From Microcaldota archaeon (GTDB taxonomy: Archaea; Micrarchaeota; Micrarchaeia; Anstonellales; Anstonellaceae): DNA of 36,096 bases. The position numbers and the translations under genes were made by a program. The stretch's first letter is position 1. Each line of letters starts with the position of its first letter. The notes under the pieces are model-generated. The model was not told the origin of the DNA and searched no databases. It saw only the letters and a program-made list of their open reading frames with translations. The DNA lies in the NCBI GenBank assembly GCA_026413965.1, contig JAOAJY010000002.1, positions 76,273-112,368 of the forward strand, written 5' to 3'. Positions 1 through 8,527 of the stretch are shown here, piece after piece.

Positions 1-2
1 CC

Positions 3-686
3 GCAAACCAGCGCATAATTTCCATAGAGGACACGCGCGAGCTTACCCTGCCACACTTCCTGCAGTGGATTCCCATGGTCACCAGGGAGCCCAATGCCGA
101 GGGCAAAGGCGAAGTCACCATGCTGGATTTGCTTGTCAATTCATTGCGCCAAAGGCCTGACAGGATAATAATGGGAGAGGTGCGCAAGCAGAGGGAGGCT
201 GAGATACTCTTTGAAGCCATGCACACCGGGCATTCAGTTTATGCCACGCTGCATGCGGACAACGCAGCAGAGACAATAACCCGGCTCACCACTCCCCCAA
301 TTTCCATGCCAAAGGAGACTCTCTCCTCTCTTGCAGGCATCGTGGTGCAGTTCAGGCACAGGAGGCTTAACATAAGAAGGACTTTGGAGTTCGCAGAGGT
401 GCAGAAAGGCGGGGAGATAAACACTCTTTACAGGTGGGATTTGAAGTCCGACAAGATAATTGAGGTCGGGAAAATGGTCTCGCTCTCCTCCACCCTCTCG
501 CTTTACGCAGGCCTCACCCAAAAGGAGATTGAGCAGGATGTTGCAGACAAGGCGAAAATACTTTCTTGGATGGTCAAGAAAGGCTACAAAGGCGTCAATA
601 CCGTCGGCACCATTGTTTCGCATTACTATATGAACCCGGAGGAAATCTACTCGCTTGCCTCAAAGAACGCGGAATGGCGCGAATGA
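3..686 (+). CDS. Type II/IV secretion system ATPase (VirB11/CpaF/GspE family), C-terminal part; truncated by the left edge
   Basis: Frame is open from nt 3, upstream of the listed ATG: ANQRIISIEDTRELTLPHFLQWIPMVTREPN...LLVNSLRQRPDRIIMGEVRKQREAEILFEAMHTGHSVYATLHADNAAETITRL, typical of the Asp-box/Walker B/His-box region. Confidence 0.93.
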   Translation, partial: ANQRIISIEDTRELTLPHFLQWIPMVTREPNAEGKGEVTMLDLLVNSLRQRPDRIIMGEVRKQREAEILFEAMHTGHSVYATLHADNAAETITRLTTPPISMPKETLSSLAGIVVQFRHRRLNIRRTLEFAEVQKGGEINTLYRWDLKSDKIIEVGKMVSLSSTLSLYAGLTQKEIEQDVADKAKILSWMVKKGYKGVNTVGTIVSHYYMNPEEIYSLASKNAEWRE

Positions 687-707
687 ATGCTTTGGTTTGG
701 TGTTTTG

Positions 708-3242
708 ATGGAAAGCTCCAAAGATGGCGCTTTTCCGGATTTTGCGCAGCTTTGCCAAGAAGCCCGCAAAGTGGAGAAGAACCTCCTTCAAATCTCTCAA
801 GAGAAAATATCCGGCTCGCTTTACCAGGATTCATTCTCAATTTACCCAAAGGAGATGCAGGAATACACCTACGCATACCTTCTTTCAGAGGCAAACAAGA
901 TTGAGCGCAAGGTTTTTGCCCAAAGGTACAGCATGCAGCTTCCTCCATTATCCAAAGAAGCCCAAAAGCAGGAGGCTCCGCAGCCATACCCAAAGCAAAG
1001 CGAGCCTGCCCCTCCGCTTTCAGCCGCCAAATCCAAGCCAGAGCTTCCGCTTGCTGGCATCATCCCAAACGTCCTTCCGAAAATGCCTTTGATGAAAAAA
1101 GAGGGCATAAAGCAAAAAGAGGCAAAGGCTGATTCCTCTCCAATGCCTCCTTTGCCGCCTGCCAATTTGAAAGGGGAGCGGCAAGAGGAGGAAAATGAGC
1201 TTCAGCCCCCTAGCCCTCCTGTTCAGGCGCCAAAACCGCCCATTCAGCCAGCCAAAGAAGAGGCAGAAAAGATTCAGCCTGCTTCTCCAAAGATTAAAGA
1301 GGCAGAAAGCAGGCACTCTTCCCTTCAATCCATTCCTGAGGAAGAGGAGGCTTTGCCCTCGCTTGAAGAAGTCCCGCTACCAAGCCTTGAGGCAAAGGAG
1401 CAGGAGGATGGAGAAGAGAAATCCGGCAAAGCAGCCGCGCCAGTTGCGGCAGAAAAGCAAGCTCCTCCCCAGCCTCCCAAATTGCCCTCTCGGCTTCGCG
1501 CGATAATAGAAGAGAAGCTGCGGAAAGAGGAGGAGCAGAAAAAGGAGGAAAAGATAGAGATAGAAATCCCCCAGCCGCCGCAAGAGCCAAAAGAGGAAAA
1601 GGAAGAGGCTCCTGCTGTTGCGCTTAGCGCAAAAGAGCGCCTGCTTGAGAAGCTCAAAAAAGCCCAGGCATCCCAGCCGCCAGTGCCGCCGCAAGAGCCA
1701 AAAGAGGAATTCCAGCCTGAGCCAAGGCAAGCCCTGCCAAAAGCAGGCAGAAAAGAGAAAGCCAAAGAGGCAGAGCCGCAAGCTGCCCTGCCTGAAGCTG
1801 AAGGAGTTGGCGGAGGCATTCTGATAAAGCCGATATTCTCAGAAGAAAGCATTGCCCAGAAAGATGAGGATCAAGAAAGCGAGAGGCTAAAAAGAATCCA
1901 GCGCATAATTGAGGAGCTCTCTTCAGACAAGCGCAAGGCAAAAGCCCAAGCCATCCAGCCTGAAAGCAAGCCGCTGGATTTTGGCAATAAAGCCGGCAAA
2001 AAGCAGCCTCCGCAAGAGCAGGAAATAAAGCCTGATGAGGAGAAAGCCAAAGAGGAGCCCAAGGCTGCAAAGCAGCAGAAAAAGGAAAAAAGCCAAAGAA
2101 AATCGCCCCCTGCTGCTCAGGCTGAGGCAGAAAGGAAGGAAAAAAGCCAAAAAGGAGGAAGAAAAGCCAGCCAGCAAAAGCCCAAGCCAGAAGAGGAAAA
2201 GCCGCCCTCCAAAGCGCAATCTTTCAAGCAAGCTCCTGCCTCCAGCCCAGAGGATGAGGGCAAACAGGCGCCATTTGAGCCGCCATTGGCAAAGCCTGCG
2301 CAGGCCCCATATGCCCAAAAAAGCGCGCCCCAGCCTTATTCAAGCTCAAGCGAGCCTAAGGCGCAAGGACCCTTCAGGATACTCCCAGGCGGCATAATAC
2401 TTCCATCCTCCCAATTCGCGAAAACCTATGTTTCTCCTGCTCGCAGGATTTCCGCAGGACAAGAGGCTGAAGTCCAGAAGGAAGAGCCAAAGCCTGCCTC
2501 TTCTATTCAGCCCCTGCAAAAAGCTCAAGAAGGCCCGCAAAGCGAAAGCAAATCCAGCCAGCAGGCAGCCAGCATTGCCCCGCAGCCAAGCCCCTCCTCA
2601 AAAGAAAGCTCTCCTTCAGCCTCTTCCCCGTCCAATAAAAAAAAGAAGCTTGAGAAAGCCGTCCCAAAAAAAGAGGTCTTGGATGAAGCGGTGGAAAGGA
2701 AAAAATCGCCTGAGGAAATCAAAGAGGAAATAAGAAGAAAAAAGAATGCCGAAAAGCTGGCTTCCCTTGCCAACAAAGCAAAGGAGGCCCAGCAACCCTC
2801 AAGCCAGCCTCCAAAGCCTCTGCCAAAGACAAGGGAGATTGCAGGGCAAGCTGAGCTTCCCAAAGAGGATGAAAGCGAAATCTCAGTCCCCCTTCCACCA
2901 AAGGAAGAGGAGCTTGAGGATGTGCCCATCCCTCCTCCTGAGCTGTATGAGGCGGCAAAGGAGGAATTCAAGGCAAAAGCGGCACTTGAGGAGAAAAAGG
3001 AGCAGATAAGCCAGTACGCCAAGGTTGAGACAGAGGAGATGCTTGAGTCTTACGCGAAAGAGAATTTCATATGGCTTTATGAGATATACAAGATGGGCGG
3101 CATGACTAGGGAGGACTTCCTGCAAAAAGTCCGCGAAAAGATAGCTGAGGAGAAAGGCGAAAGCCAGGCAAGGCCCAGCCTGCCAGAAGCCTCCAACCCT
3201 GCGTTCCAAAAGCTGAACCGGGAAATTGAGAAGGAAAAATAG
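708..3242 (+). CDS. Large Pro/Lys/Glu/Gln/Ala-rich low-complexity protein in the pilus/secretion cluster
   Basis: Long ORF (track start 687; ATG at 708 preferred because it follows GGTTTGGTGTTTTG). Short ordered N- and C-termini flank a long PPQ/KEE/PKP-rich middle. Lies between the ATPase and the TadC-like genes. Confidence 0.75.
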   Translation: MESSKDGAFPDFAQLCQEARKVEKNLLQISQEKISGSLYQDSFSIYPKEMQEYTYAYLLSEANKIERKVFAQRYSMQLPPLSKEAQKQEAPQPYPKQSEPAPPLSAAKSKPELPLAGIIPNVLPKMPLMKKEGIKQKEAKADSSPMPPLPPANLKGERQEEENELQPPSPPVQAPKPPIQPAKEEAEKIQPASPKIKEAESRHSSLQSIPEEEEALPSLEEVPLPSLEAKEQEDGEEKSGKAAAPVAAEKQAPPQPPKLPSRLRAIIEEKLRKEEEQKKEEKIEIEIPQPPQEPKEEKEEAPAVALSAKERLLEKLKKAQASQPPVPPQEPKEEFQPEPRQALPKAGRKEKAKEAEPQAALPEAEGVGGGILIKPIFSEESIAQKDEDQESERLKRIQRIIEELSSDKRKAKAQAIQPESKPLDFGNKAGKKQPPQEQEIKPDEEKAKEEPKAAKQQKKEKSQRKSPPAAQAEAERKEKSQKGGRKASQQKPKPEEEKPPSKAQSFKQAPASSPEDEGKQAPFEPPLAKPAQAPYAQKSAPQPYSSSSEPKAQGPFRILPGGIILPSSQFAKTYVSPARRISAGQEAEVQKEEPKPASSIQPLQKAQEGPQSESKSSQQAASIAPQPSPSSKESSPSASSPSNKKKKLEKAVPKKEVLDEAVERKKSPEEIKEEIRRKKNAEKLASLANKAKEAQQPSSQPPKPLPKTREIAGQAELPKEDESEISVPLPPKEEELEDVPIPPPELYEAAKEEFKAKAALEEKKEQISQYAKVETEEMLESYAKENFIWLYEIYKMGGMTREDFLQKVREKIAEEKGESQARPSLPEASNPAFQKLNREIEKEK

Positions 3243-3244
3243 CC

Positions 3245-3275
3245 AGATATAAAAAATATATAGTGCTATAGTGTA
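3245..3275 (+). promoter_or_regulatory. Possible archaeal TATA-box region upstream of the first TadC-like gene
   Basis: AT-rich 'gatataaaaaatatatagtgctatag' in the gap between CDS 708-3242 and 3297-4229. Confidence 0.35.
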
Positions 3276-3296
3276 TTGCCTAAAGGTTGTGGTTGA

Positions 3297-4229
3297 ATGG
3301 CGCACCCGTTGCAGAAGCCAGAAAGCAAGCCCAAAGCCAAAGCGCCGCAACCTTTCATATCCGCTCCAAACCGCGAGCCAGAAGCCCCAAAAGACCCAGT
3401 GTTCCTCAGGAATTTCTTCATCCAAGTGGCATCGCGCTTTCCAGAGCTAAAAAGTCAGCTTGTCCAGGCTGACATGTTCTTCACGCCTGCCGGATATGTC
3501 AAAACAGCAATGGTCTCGGCAATATACATAACCGCAGCGGTGCTGGTCGGCTTTGCCATGCTTTTGCAAAAAAGCGAAATGCTCTTGCCTGCGCTTGTTT
3601 TCCTTTTGCCGATAGTCTATGTCCTCTCATTTTTTTATGCAATGTCCTACCCGCAGGTCAAGGCTAGGATAAGGGCGAAGAAAATGGAGCAGGAATTGGT
3701 CTTCGCAGGAAGGCATATGCTGATTGAGCTCAAAAGCGGGGTGCCTCTTTTTGACGCCATGCTTGGCATAAGCCGGGATTATGGGGAGGTGTCCTCAGAA
3801 TTCAACAAGATTGTGGAGAAGGTGACCTTGGGGGTTCCGCTTGGAGCGGCTTTGCACGAGGTGGCTGAGAACAACCCATCCCCTTATTTCAAGCGCATGG
3901 TTCTGCAGATGGCAAATTCGCTTGCCTCAGGCTCAGATGTGGCCTATGCTTTGGAGTCCTCGCTTGACCAAATCTCCAAAGAGCAGATAATAGAGCTGAA
4001 GGCGTATGGGCAGAAGCTGAACCCGATTGTGATGTTTTTCATGATATTCGGGATAATCATGCCTTCGCTTGGCGTGGCTTTTGTGATAATCTTGGCTTCA
4101 TTTTTGGGAAGCTCCGCATTCCAGTTCAGCTCCTCTGCCCTTTTCGGCATCCTTTTGGTCGTCGGGCTGGTCCAATTCCTGTTCCTTTCAATGGTTGAGA
4201 ATTCCAGGCCAAAATTCGACATTGTTTAG
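3297..4229 (+). CDS. Type II secretion system F (TadC/FlaJ-like) platform membrane protein
   Basis: Motif 'MEQELVFAGRHMLIELKSGVPLFDAMLGISRDYGEVSSEFNKIVEKVTLGVPLGAALHEVAENNPSPYFKRMVLQMANSLASGSD' plus paired C-terminal TM helices. Confidence 0.9.
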   Translation: MAHPLQKPESKPKAKAPQPFISAPNREPEAPKDPVFLRNFFIQVASRFPELKSQLVQADMFFTPAGYVKTAMVSAIYITAAVLVGFAMLLQKSEMLLPALVFLLPIVYVLSFFYAMSYPQVKARIRAKKMEQELVFAGRHMLIELKSGVPLFDAMLGISRDYGEVSSEFNKIVEKVTLGVPLGAALHEVAENNPSPYFKRMVLQMANSLASGSDVAYALESSLDQISKEQIIELKAYGQKLNPIVMFFMIFGIIMPSLGVAFVIILASFLGSSAFQFSSSALFGILLVVGLVQFLFLSMVENSRPKFDIV

Positions 4230-4238
4230 GGGTTTGCT

Positions 4239-5303
4239 ATGATAGGCGCTTACGAAATCATTGGGCGGCTTTTTTCAAGGCAGCAGATGCGCCGGCTGGG
4301 CTCTTTTTTGGAGTCAAGCGGGCTTAGCATCATTCCAGAGGCTTTCGCAGGCTTCATCGTGATAATATGCCTGCTTTCCTCCGCGCTGCTTTACCTTTTG
4401 CTAATCTCAATAGGCGAGCTGAGGAACTTCCTTTTCAGGCTTGTGTCTTTTGTCTCTTTTGACTTGGTTCTCTACAGCCCATGGTTCTTCCAAGCCTTTG
4501 TGGCGGCTTTCTCCCTTGCGGCAGCAACAGCAGGCATCTGCCTGGTCTCCTATGTGGCGCTTCTTCTCATGGCAGAATCGCGCAGGAGGAAAGTGGAGGA
4601 AGTCCTTCCGGATTTCCTTTCGCTTTCGGCCTCAAATGTAAGGGCAGGAATGACGATAGACCAAGCGATGTGGTATGCCGCAAAGCCGGAATTCGGCATC
4701 CTCTCTTATGAGGTTTCCATAGTCTCAAAGAAGACCTTCGGCGGCGTGCCTTTCAACACCGCGATAGACTACCTTGCAGAGCGGTTCAACTCCAAGCCTG
4801 TCAAAAGGGCAGTTGCTCTCATAAAGCAAGGCATGGCTTCAGGCGGGCAGCTTGCCGACATACTGGAGAGGACGGCAGAGGATTCAAGGCACATGCAGAT
4901 GCTTCGCAAAGAAATCTCAGCATCTCTTCTGATGTATGTCATCTTCATAATATTTGCAGGCGCGATAGGCACTCCATTCCTTTTCGCAATCTCAGGCAAG
5001 CTGGTGCAGATGCTGGAAGGGGTATTTTCCTCCCTCCCGGCGCAGCAGCCTGCCAGCAGCAGCATCGCCTCGCCTTACATCATGCCTTCAAAGCCTCCTG
5101 TCTCCTCAGAAGATTTCTTCATCTTCACCATGCTGAGCTCCATAATGACTGCTGTCTTCTCAGCCATGATAATAGGCGTGATATCCAAAGGCGGAAAGAA
5201 GGACGGCGTGCCTTATGTCCCGGCCCTAATCATATTTTCTCTGGCTGTGTTCTTTTTGGTCAGCTGGGCTCTTGACAGCATGCTTTCAAATATGTTTGTG
5301 TGA
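4239..5303 (+). CDS. Second type II secretion system F (TadC/FlaJ-like) membrane protein
   Basis: 'VEEVLPDFLSLSASNVRAGMTIDQAMWYAAKPEFGILSYEVSIVSKKTFGGVPFNTAIDYLAERFNSKPVKRAVALIKQGMASGGQLADILERTAEDSR', with multiple TM segments. Confidence 0.9.
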   Translation: MIGAYEIIGRLFSRQQMRRLGSFLESSGLSIIPEAFAGFIVIICLLSSALLYLLLISIGELRNFLFRLVSFVSFDLVLYSPWFFQAFVAAFSLAAATAGICLVSYVALLLMAESRRRKVEEVLPDFLSLSASNVRAGMTIDQAMWYAAKPEFGILSYEVSIVSKKTFGGVPFNTAIDYLAERFNSKPVKRAVALIKQGMASGGQLADILERTAEDSRHMQMLRKEISASLLMYVIFIIFAGAIGTPFLFAISGKLVQMLEGVFSSLPAQQPASSSIASPYIMPSKPPVSSEDFFIFTMLSSIMTAVFSAMIIGVISKGGKKDGVPYVPALIIFSLAVFFLVSWALDSMLSNMFV

Positions 5304-5356
5304 TAATCAACTGCAAATGCTCAAAAGAGGTGGTTGTTGTGTTGGATTTGGGGAAC

Positions 5357-5929
5357 ATGCGCGGGCAGGCAGCAATGGAGTACCTTATGACATATGGCTG
5401 GGCTTTGCTTGTGATTGTGATAGTCATAGCGATACTTCTGATAATAAATCCGTTCTCTGCGCCTCAAGGCTGCAGATTTGACCAATTGGGCTTCACATGC
5501 TCCAACCCTCTGATTGACACCAATGGAAAGCTGTTTTTGAAGATAACAAACGGGAACAACAACGCAGTCAACATATACAAGATAATATGCACGCAAGACA
5601 AATCGGCTGTGCCGCAAATAGGGACTCCTTGGGCATCTCCTGTGTTTCTGGCAAGGAATGCGGAGATGGACACAGGCTCCCTGAGCGCATCCAATGCCAT
5701 AATTTGCCAGAAGGCATCTGGCGGGGCATTCACTTCAGAAGCAGGGCTGGAGTTCATAGGGAAAGTCTGGGTGTTTTACAAAAATGAGGAGGATGGAGCC
5801 AACTATCCATACAGGACCGCAAGCGCAAACGTTGTCACCAAGACCGTGAAAGCCACAGCCACTGGCGGCTCTGGAGGAGGAACAGGGGGAGGAACAGGAA
5901 CCGGCTCTGGCTCACGCTCTGAGTCGTAA
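5357..5929 (+). CDS. Archaeal type IV pilin-like protein with class III signal peptide
   Basis: MRGQAAMEYLMTYGWALLVIVIVIAILLIINPF matches the class III (QxxxEY plus hydrophobic helix) signal; Gly/Thr/Ser-rich C-terminus. Track start 5300 is probably too early; start is uncertain (GTG/TTG at 5339/5342 are alternatives). Confidence 0.88.
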   Translation: MRGQAAMEYLMTYGWALLVIVIVIAILLIINPFSAPQGCRFDQLGFTCSNPLIDTNGKLFLKITNGNNNAVNIYKIICTQDKSAVPQIGTPWASPVFLARNAEMDTGSLSASNAIICQKASGGAFTSEAGLEFIGKVWVFYKNEEDGANYPYRTASANVVTKTVKATATGGSGGGTGGGTGTGSGSRSES

Positions 5930-5956
5930 CTCCCTTTTCTTTTTTCTATTTTTTTT
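5930..5956 (+). terminator. T-rich intrinsic archaeal terminator-like tract
   Basis: 'ctcccttttcttttttctattttttttcgg' directly after the pilin stop. Confidence 0.5.
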
Positions 5957-5966
5957 CGGTGGGATT

Positions 5967-7715
5967 TTGAAATGGGCTAAGACCAGTCTTGCAATAATAT
6001 TCCTTATTCTTTTCATTCCTATCCTGGCTTTCACCTATCTTGATTTGTGGGGAGAGGCGCTTTCAAATCCAGACACTCCCAATCTGCCTTACATGGCGTT
6101 CCGCTCCCTCCTGCGCATGCTGGCCGCTTATTTTCTTGTGGTCGTGTTCGGCTTGACATACGGAATAATAGCCGGGCTTTACAGAAGCGCAAGGATGCTC
6201 ATGCTCCCTCTTCTTGACATAATGCAATCCATCCCTGTGCTTGGCTATCTTCCGCCAGCCATACTTCTTTTCTCCAACTCCCTTCCAGGCGAGCTTGGGT
6301 ATGAGATAGCCTCAATCTTCTTGATATTCTCGGGCATGGCGTGGGCAGTCACCTTTTCGGTCCTTGGCGCAGTGCGAAGCATCCCAAACGACATCCGGGA
6401 GGCTTCAAATGCTTTCGGGCTGCATGGGTGGAAATACGTTCGGCATGTGGTCTTCCCAGCCATTTTCCCTGCCTTCATGACAGGCTCCATTCTTGCCTGG
6501 GGAGGCGGCTGGTATTTCCTGGTGGCTGCTGAAATGCTCTCATACGGAGGCTCCACTTATGCTCTTCCAGGCATAGGCTCCTTTCTTGGCTCAGCAGTCT
6601 TCACCCAAGGCAACATGCCCTCTGCGATATTGGGGCTGGCTGTTTTTGTGGCAATCGTGTTCGCAATAAACGCATTTGTCTGGAAGCCGCTTTCAGAGTA
6701 CTCAAAGTACTTCAACCTGCAGACCATGCTTTCCGAGGGAACCCAGCCTCCAGTGCATTCCGAATTCGGGCCAGTGAGGCATTTGATTTATTTTTTCGAG
6801 AGCCTCAACAAAAGATACGGAGACGCCCTGGACTCTTTGGCTGAAAAAGCCTCGCGGACTTATGGCAGGGTTTTCAGGTTCCTTGAGCATGTCCCGAAAA
6901 AAAGGCGCAGGACTTCCCACAGCATCCTGACTTTTCTCATCTATGTTTTCCTCTTCGCTTCAGTCATGTCGGTGTTCGCTTTTTTTGTGGCATATGCCCT
7001 TTCTGTCCTGCCTTTGGAGGATTTGTCGCGCGTTTTGGCGACCAGGCAGGAGATAATGCAGCTGCCCATTTTGGGCATCTATTCCATGGCGCGCATATTG
7101 GCTGCTTACTTGATTGCGCTTTCTTGGACTCTTGTGGCAGGAATCCTGGTGGCTCGCTCGGAGCGGCTATACAGCATCTTCATGCCCATATTTGACATAG
7201 GCCAATCCACTCCTGCTTTGGCCCTATTCCCATTCATTGTCGCCCTTGTGATTGCCTCGCTTGGAGGAAGCGAGCTTTCAGTGAATATTGCGGCGATACT
7301 TCTTCTTCTGACAGGCTCGCAGTGGTATCTGCTTTTCAATATAGTGGGCGCAGTGCGAAGCATTCCAGGAAACATATTGGAGGCAAGCAGAGCGTTTGAC
7401 CTGAAAGGATGGAATTTCTACTCTTCAATAGTTCTTCCTGCCATAATACCTGGCATTCTGCTTGGCAGCATCCAGGCTTGGGGAGGAGCTTGGAACGCGC
7501 TTATAGTGAGCGAATATATAAATTACGCTGGGCAGACATATTCCGTTCCGGGTCTGGGTTCTTTTCTCACCAAAGCCACAACAGACCCCAATCCCGAGCC
7601 CTGGCTAATAACCCTCACGGTCGCAACCATGAGCGCATTGGTTTTGCTTATGAATTATCTTGTCTGGAGGCCCCTGTTCAATTATGCGGAGAGGTTCAGG
7701 TTTGAGAATGTCTAA
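5967..7715 (+). CDS. ABC transporter permease with two fused BPD_transp_1 domains (nitrate/sulfonate/taurine-type)
   Basis: 582 aa with duplicated halves, each carrying an EAA-loop-like 'GAVRSIPNDIREASNAFGLHGWKYVRHVVFPAIFPAFMTGSI' / 'GAVRSIPGNILEASRAFDLKGWNFYSSIVLPAIIPGILLGSI'. TTG start. Confidence 0.92.
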   Translation: MKWAKTSLAIIFLILFIPILAFTYLDLWGEALSNPDTPNLPYMAFRSLLRMLAAYFLVVVFGLTYGIIAGLYRSARMLMLPLLDIMQSIPVLGYLPPAILLFSNSLPGELGYEIASIFLIFSGMAWAVTFSVLGAVRSIPNDIREASNAFGLHGWKYVRHVVFPAIFPAFMTGSILAWGGGWYFLVAAEMLSYGGSTYALPGIGSFLGSAVFTQGNMPSAILGLAVFVAIVFAINAFVWKPLSEYSKYFNLQTMLSEGTQPPVHSEFGPVRHLIYFFESLNKRYGDALDSLAEKASRTYGRVFRFLEHVPKKRRRTSHSILTFLIYVFLFASVMSVFAFFVAYALSVLPLEDLSRVLATRQEIMQLPILGIYSMARILAAYLIALSWTLVAGILVARSERLYSIFMPIFDIGQSTPALALFPFIVALVIASLGGSELSVNIAAILLLLTGSQWYLLFNIVGAVRSIPGNILEASRAFDLKGWNFYSSIVLPAIIPGILLGSIQAWGGAWNALIVSEYINYAGQTYSVPGLGSFLTKATTDPNPEPWLITLTVATMSALVLLMNYLVWRPLFNYAERFRFENV

Positions 7716-7724
7716 GGTGCGGCT

Positions 7725-8522
7725 ATGTTTGTCCCTGAGATAGAAGTGCGGCATGTGTGCAAGGAGTTTTCAGAAGGGAGGACCAAAGTGAAGATACTCG
7801 ATGACATCTCATTCTCAATATCAGAGCACGAGTTTGTCTGCGTCCTTGGCCCGTCAGGATGCGGCAAATCCACCCTGCTTCGCATCATTGCTGGGCTGGA
7901 GAAGGCAAGCAGCGGCTCGGTGCTTTTCCGAGGAAAGGAAATAAGCGGCCCCAATCCGCGCATCTCCGCCATGATTTTCCAGACATTCGCTCTTTTGCCT
8001 TGGAGGACAGTTTATGAGAACATAGAGCTTGGGCTGCAGTCAATTGGGGTTCCAGCCGAAAAAAGAAAGCCGATTGTCTCCAAATACATCAAGCTGATGG
8101 AATTGGACGAGTTTTCCGATTCCTTCCCATTTGAGCTTTCAGGCGGCATGAAGCAGAGGGTGGGCATTGCGAGGGCGCTTGCGGTGGAGCCACGCATACT
8201 CCTGATGGACGAGCCTTTCTCCTCGCTGGATGCCATGACTGCGGACCAGCTTAGGCGGGATGTGCTTGAGATTTGGAGCGACTCCAAGATGGCGACCAAC
8301 ACATTTCTTATGATAACGCACTTGATTGACGAGGCGGTATTGATGGCAGACAGGGTGATTGTCCTTTCAAAAAGGCCAGCCAAGGTCATAGGGGACATTC
8401 CGATTGACATTCCGCGCCCCCGCCACGATTATGTTCGGAGCAGCGAGTTTTACGAGATGTGCGACATGATAAGGAGGATGATTTCCTACAGCACAGGAGG
8501 AAAAGAGGCGGAAAAGAGGTAA
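7725..8522 (+). CDS. ABC transporter ATP-binding protein (nitrate/sulfonate/taurine-type)
   Basis: Walker A 'GPSGCGKST', signature 'LSGGMKQRVGIARAL', Walker B 'ILLMDEPFSSLD'. Confidence 0.95.
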   Translation: MFVPEIEVRHVCKEFSEGRTKVKILDDISFSISEHEFVCVLGPSGCGKSTLLRIIAGLEKASSGSVLFRGKEISGPNPRISAMIFQTFALLPWRTVYENIELGLQSIGVPAEKRKPIVSKYIKLMELDEFSDSFPFELSGGMKQRVGIARALAVEPRILLMDEPFSSLDAMTADQLRRDVLEIWSDSKMATNTFLMITHLIDEAVLMADRVIVLSKRPAKVIGDIPIDIPRPRHDYVRSSEFYEMCDMIRRMISYSTGGKEAEKR

Positions 8523-8527
8523 TCGGC

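Noticed and set aside
869-3425. Many long minus-strand and alternate-frame ORFs across the 708-3242 region
   Set aside because: They mirror a strongly biased Pro/Glu/Lys-rich coding sequence that lacks stops in other frames; the translations are low-complexity Leu/Phe/Ser/Arg-rich and lack domains.
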